Positions 61,291 through 64,000 of a DNA stretch of 64,000 bases are shown here, piece by piece. How positions within the stretch are numbered: position 1 is the first letter of the stretch; every line of letters starts with the position of its first letter. Location of the stretch: positions 191,912 through 255,911 of the forward strand of contig DASXYL010000083.1 in assembly GCA_036502575.1 (NCBI GenBank). Direction: 5' to 3'. Both the position numbers and the translations under genes were made by a program. This DNA is from DASXRA01 sp036502575. Its GTDB lineage: Bacteria; Actinomycetota; Actinomycetes; Mycobacteriales; Jatrophihabitantaceae. The notes under the pieces are model-generated. The model was not told where the DNA came from. It saw only the letters and a program-made list of their open reading frames with translations, and ran no database searches.

Positions 61291-61389
61291 TCAGGTGGCT
61301 TGATAGCGAAGGGTGAGGACGCCCGAGCCGCCTGGTCCTTCCAGGTAGCCGTCGAGCGAGACGTTGACGGCGAGGATCAGTGTGCGCAT
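61291..61389 (-). pseudogene. Dihydrofolate-reductase-like protein remnant (internal deletion)
   Basis: A 32-codon frame with a proper ribosome site (AGGAG, eight bases before the ATG) within the end of the upstream gene. It begins MRTLILAVNVSLDGYLEGPGG, the typical start of RibD-C/dihydrofolate-reductase-family proteins, and then jumps to SGVLTLRYQAT, which looks like their C-terminal strand. About 150 residues are missing in between with no frame change. It is probably a decayed second gene of a DinB operon. Confidence 0.6.
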
Positions 61390-61390
61390 G

Positions 61391-61915
61391 TCAGCTGCTC
61401 CTTGTGTCGGAAGGCAGGAACCGCCGAGCGCCTTCCGGCAGTAGAGCCAGGAGCTGTTCCGCGTGGCCGGGCAGCTCGACGTCTGCCAGGCCGGTGATGA
61501 GGTCCCGCAGCGGTACGGGCGCATCGAGCAGGACTGTGCCGTTGGACAGGAGTCTGCTGGGCACCAAGGTGTCGAGTTCAGCCTCGCTGAGCGTCGGGCC
61601 GCCGAGTGCGCAGAGGGCCTCGCCTTGGACCCGGATGCGGTCGCGGAGTCCGGCGTTGCCACCGGCGGTCGTGATGAGGCGCTCGATGGTCCAGGTGTCC
61701 TGCGCGATGCGGTTGTCGTACGTCGTGTGCGTTCCCGAAGCGATCGCAGAGACGGCGGCGATGGTGGCGGCATTGACGAGGGAGACGTGCGCCAGGATTT
61801 GGTCAGCGCTCCACTCGCCGGGCGGCGGGACGGGGCTCGGGTCGCCCGAGTCGGCCACTGTGGCAGCAGCATTCAGCAGCGTGCGATAGGCGTCTCGAAG
61901 CGGGGAGGTGTCCAT
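61391..61915 (-). CDS. DinB-like / mycothiol-dependent maleylpyruvate-isomerase-type protein
   Basis: A 174-residue helical-bundle protein. The metal-site His expected in DinB-like folds is likely in WSADQILAHVSLVNAA, with further candidates near LPGHAEQLLALLP. Members include thiol-dependent transferases. Start ATG 61915 is eight bases after TACGAT, a likely -10, so the leader is at most one or two bases. The remnant of a dihydrofolate-reductase-like gene follows one base after its stop. Confidence 0.7.
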   Translation of the reverse strand: MDTSPLRDAYRTLLNAAATVADSGDPSPVPPPGEWSADQILAHVSLVNAATIAAVSAIASGTHTTYDNRIAQDTWTIERLITTAGGNAGLRDRIRVQGEALCALGGPTLSEAELDTLVPSRLLSNGTVLLDAPVPLRDLITGLADVELPGHAEQLLALLPEGARRFLPSDTRSS

Positions 61916-61940
61916 CGTCGTGCATCGTAGGGGTCCGGCG

Positions 61941-62813
61941 TCACTGATCGTTGTCGAGGACGCCGCGCAGGGTGCGGGCGAAGGCCTCGGGTTGGCCGGC
62001 GTATCCGAACTCGCCGCCGAGGAAGCCGCCGTGGTGGCTCGGGAACACGGTCGCCGGGTGGCCGAGCAGGTCGGCGGTGGCCACCGTTGTGCGGCCGGTG
62101 AAGGTGTCCTGGGATTCCTCGCCCACGGCGATCACGATGCGCGTCGGCGCCGCGACCAGCGCGTCGACGTCGGGGCGGTAGTCGGTGATCGCCCAGGATC
62201 GGTCGGAGAGCAGCGGGTCGTCGCGGGAGCCGTCGTCCTCGGTCGGCATCCCGAACTGGGCGGGATCCGGCGCGGGCTGGGCGAAGTACTCCTCGGTGAA
62301 CTCACCGTGCCACATCGTCATGGCGATGAAGGCGGCCATGCCGGCGCCTGACCCCTTGGCCTGGTAAGCGTCGTGGAAGCCGGCGCGGGCACGATCGGCG
62401 GCGTCGGCGTCGGGAAGCACCTGGTTGAGCGGCGGCTCGTGGGCCACCAGGGTGGTCACGTCGTCGGGGTGCGCGGCCACCAGGGCGAGAGCAGTGACCG
62501 CACCGCCGCTGCTGGCGAACATCTCGACCGGGCCGACGCCGAGCGCCTCGATGACGGCGTGCACGTCGTCGGCCTGGACAGTGGGGTCGTTGTCGACCCG
62601 GCCGTCCTTGCGGACGCTGCGGCCCAGGCCCCGCGGGTCGTAGGTCACCACGGTGCGGTCGGCGAAGTAGGAGGCCACGGTTGCGAAGCCACTGGCGTCC
62701 ATGGGCTGGCCGATCATGAACAGCGGTGGGCGTCCGTCGGCGGTGGGCAGCGGGCCGTGAACGTCGTAGACGATGTCGGCCTCGGAGGTCTCGAGCGTGC
62801 GGGTTGTTGTCAT
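61941..62813 (-). CDS. Alpha/beta hydrolase
   Basis: A 290-residue hydrolase: LFMIGQPMDASGF oxyanion region, YDPRGLGRS strand, nucleophile region EMFASSGGAVTAL, and His in FPSHHGGFLG near the end. The elbow reads ASSGG rather than the usual GxSxG, so the nucleophile environment is slightly unusual. Start ATG 62813 has no good ribosome site. The substrate is unknown. It is in the same direction as the DinB-like gene, 25 bp upstream of that gene's start. Confidence 0.85.
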   Translation of the reverse strand: MTTTRTLETSEADIVYDVHGPLPTADGRPPLFMIGQPMDASGFATVASYFADRTVVTYDPRGLGRSVRKDGRVDNDPTVQADDVHAVIEALGVGPVEMFASSGGAVTALALVAAHPDDVTTLVAHEPPLNQVLPDADAADRARAGFHDAYQAKGSGAGMAAFIAMTMWHGEFTEEYFAQPAPDPAQFGMPTEDDGSRDDPLLSDRSWAITDYRPDVDALVAAPTRIVIAVGEESQDTFTGRTTVATADLLGHPATVFPSHHGGFLGGEFGYAGQPEAFARTLRGVLDNDQ

Positions 62814-62915
62814 GCCAGCTATGACGTCCGCCGGATCGAAAACTCATCGGCGCCGGACTCGTCGCCGCCCGCTACGGTGACCGTTCGCAGCGCCGCCCAC
62901 GACTACTCTGCGGCG

Positions 62916-63200
62916 ATGAGCGTGATCGACTGGCTGCTCGAGGGCGACCCCGCCGTCCGCGGGCAAGTACCGCGCGATCTCACGAGCGCGTCGCTCGACG
63001 CGGTGGCGGCCGAGCGGGGCCTGCTTCCCCGCGTCCTACGCCGGCGGTGAACCGGGGCAACCCTGGACCGCCACGATGCACACGCTGCAGACCCTCCAAC
63101 TCCTCGGGCTCGACCCGGCGTCGGAGTCGGCCCGCCGCGCGATTGCGCTCGTCGCGGAGAACGGGCGCTGTGAGGTCGAGAACGGATCCGTGCGGTCGTC
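62916..63200 (+). pseudogene. Remnant of a prenyltransferase/squalene-cyclase-like alpha-alpha barrel protein
   Basis: ATG 62916 opens MSVIDWLLEGDPAVRGQVPRDL, the start of a known actinobacterial terpenoid-cyclase-like/prenyltransferase-repeat family as I recall it, but the frame stops at 63050. Another frame carries SYAGGEPGQPWTATMHTLQTL and LLGLDPASESARRAIALV, which continues the same family after a gap. A frameshift and an internal deletion are therefore needed. Beyond ~63180 the similarity fades. This is a decayed gene. Confidence 0.55.
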
Positions 63201-63339
63201 CTTGACACGACGATCAACGTGGCAGCGCGCGATCAGGTCCGGCGGCAGGGCCGGCACGGGCACGGTGAGGCGGGGCGGGACGGCGACGCGTCGGCCGCCG
63301 TCCGGGCCGGGCTAGGTGTGGCTTCTGGTCTGTATGCAG

Positions 63340-64000
63340 TTATCTGATGGCTGTTGCTGCGAGCAGGATGATCTGGTCGACCGCGGTGGGGTGGGAGATC
63401 ATGATGTCGTGTGCGGAGTGCACGGTGGTGGTGGTTGCGTGCATGCGTTGTGCCATGAACTTCTGACCGGCGGGTGAGATGGCGTGGTCGTCGAGGCTGA
63501 TCAGGTCCCAGCTGGGGATGGTGGCCCAGGCGGGTGGACCTGAGGGCTCGGTGAAGGCGGTGTTGGCGAATGGCCGCTGCGTTGCTGCTTCGAGCATGGC
63601 CTGGTGGGTGGAGACGTCGCCGGCGAAGATGTCGCGGAAGTCGGCGGCTTTGATGTAGAGGTCGACGTCTTGCCCGCTGGGGGCGGCGGGGTTGGGTACG
63701 GGCACCACGTCGAGTTTGCTGGGGTCAAGGTGCGAGCCGGGGTAGCGGTCGGCGGGGAGCATGGTGGCGAGGGTTTCTCCCTCGGCGGGGGCGAAGGCCG
63801 CAACGTAGACCAGGGCTTTGACGGTGGGCATGCCGCGGGCGGCGTTGGTGATCACGGCTCCGCCGTAGGAGTGTCCGACCAGCACGATCGGTCCGCTGAT
63901 CTGGTCGAGGCGGGCTCGGAGGTAGTTCGAATCGCTGCTCAGTCCACGCAGCGGGTTGGCGATCGCGACGACGGGGTAGCCGAGGCCGGTGAGGGTGGTG
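63340..64000 (-). CDS. Alpha/beta hydrolase (esterase-like), 5' end beyond window
   Basis: The frame is open to the right edge, so the start lies outside. The visible part begins in the region LGYPVVAIANPLRGL, has the nucleophile elbow LVGHSYGGAVI, and ends with SAHDIMISHPTAVDQIILLAA containing the catalytic His region. The family is the small salicylate-esterase/EstC-like alpha/beta hydrolases, which are ~230 residues long, so only ~15 residues are missing. The gene uses less extreme GC at third positions than its neighbours in its first visible part. Confidence 0.88.
   Translation of the reverse strand, partial: TTLTGLGYPVVAIANPLRGLSSDSNYLRARLDQISGPIVLVGHSYGGAVITNAARGMPTVKALVYVAAFAPAEGETLATMLPADRYPGSHLDPSKLDVVPVPNPAAPSGQDVDLYIKAADFRDIFAGDVSTHQAMLEAATQRPFANTAFTEPSGPPAWATIPSWDLISLDDHAISPAGQKFMAQRMHATTTTVHSAHDIMISHPTAVDQIILLAATAIR

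Noticed and set aside
63036..63263. Minus-strand frame over the prenyltransferase-like remnant
   Set aside because: No recognisable domain and it overlaps the better supported remnant on the plus strand.

Overview
The window is very GC-rich DNA with strong third-position GC bias and frequent GTG and TTG starts. It carries several actinobacterial hallmarks: an acyl-CoA carboxylase beta/epsilon pair, a DUF222-HNH (13E12-type) gene, a PPOX/F420-type oxidoreductase, an LAxTG-type (class E sortase) surface protein, ScyD/ScyE and DUF1801 proteins, and many promoters that appear to give leaderless mRNAs. It is best read as chromosome of a high-GC Actinomycetota. The genus cannot be fixed from sequence alone. 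I found no rRNA, tRNA, CRISPR array or classical insertion sequence.

Layout. 0-12 kb: the 3' part of a YcaO/E1-like azoline cyclodehydratase, then two paralogous DesK/NarX-like histidine kinases that bracket an organomercurial cassette (merR, thioredoxin-merB fusion, merB, with no merA). On the minus strand there is a run of acyl-CoA carboxylase beta and epsilon subunits, a type II thioesterase, an alpha/beta hydrolase and a LuxR-type regulator. This looks like the edge of a natural-product cluster. 12-17.7 kb: housekeeping and accessory genes (DUF1801, TetR with a divergent SDR, a frameshifted membrane protein, glutathione peroxidase, a 5'-truncated carbonic anhydrase, a hydrolase). 17.7-26.1 kb: a sensor kinase followed by an overlapping operon of OmpR regulator, adaptor, MacB-like ATPase, permease, lipoprotein and second adaptor. 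26-36 kb: a frameshifted GNAT, a large sortase-anchored DUF11-repeat protein, a frameshifted Rieske protein, a HAD phosphatase, an amidase with a small coupled ORF, a ScyD/ScyE protein and two response regulators.

36.3-48.9 kb is one tightly packed minus-strand operon: a response regulator fused to a class III adenylate cyclase, one ABC ATPase, three tandem paralogous FtsX permeases, a GAF histidine kinase and a phytoene-desaturase-like FAD enzyme. A 2.4-kb segment bounded by perfect 16-bp direct repeats (49001-51416) and carrying a DUF222-HNH gene separates this operon from a divergent cyclic-nucleotide-binding protein, MBL hydrolase and small protein operon. Without the segment the cyclase and the putative cNMP receptor would be divergent neighbours about 130 bp apart. 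I regard this two-component/cAMP/FtsX-ABC locus as the best candidate for an undescribed system.

53.9-64 kb: quinone oxidoreductase, GNAT and M20 peptidase (chained by 4-nt overlaps), an aldo/keto reductase, an intact beta-carbonic anhydrase with a SulP transporter, a PPOX protein, a DinB-like protein, two alpha/beta hydrolases (the last leaves the window) and two gene remnants.

Two themes recur. First, long hairpins sit at gene ends, including two copies of a 72-bp palindromic repeat 20 kb apart. Second, six genes are broken or truncated; three of them by single-base indels, which could be real decay or sequencing error.
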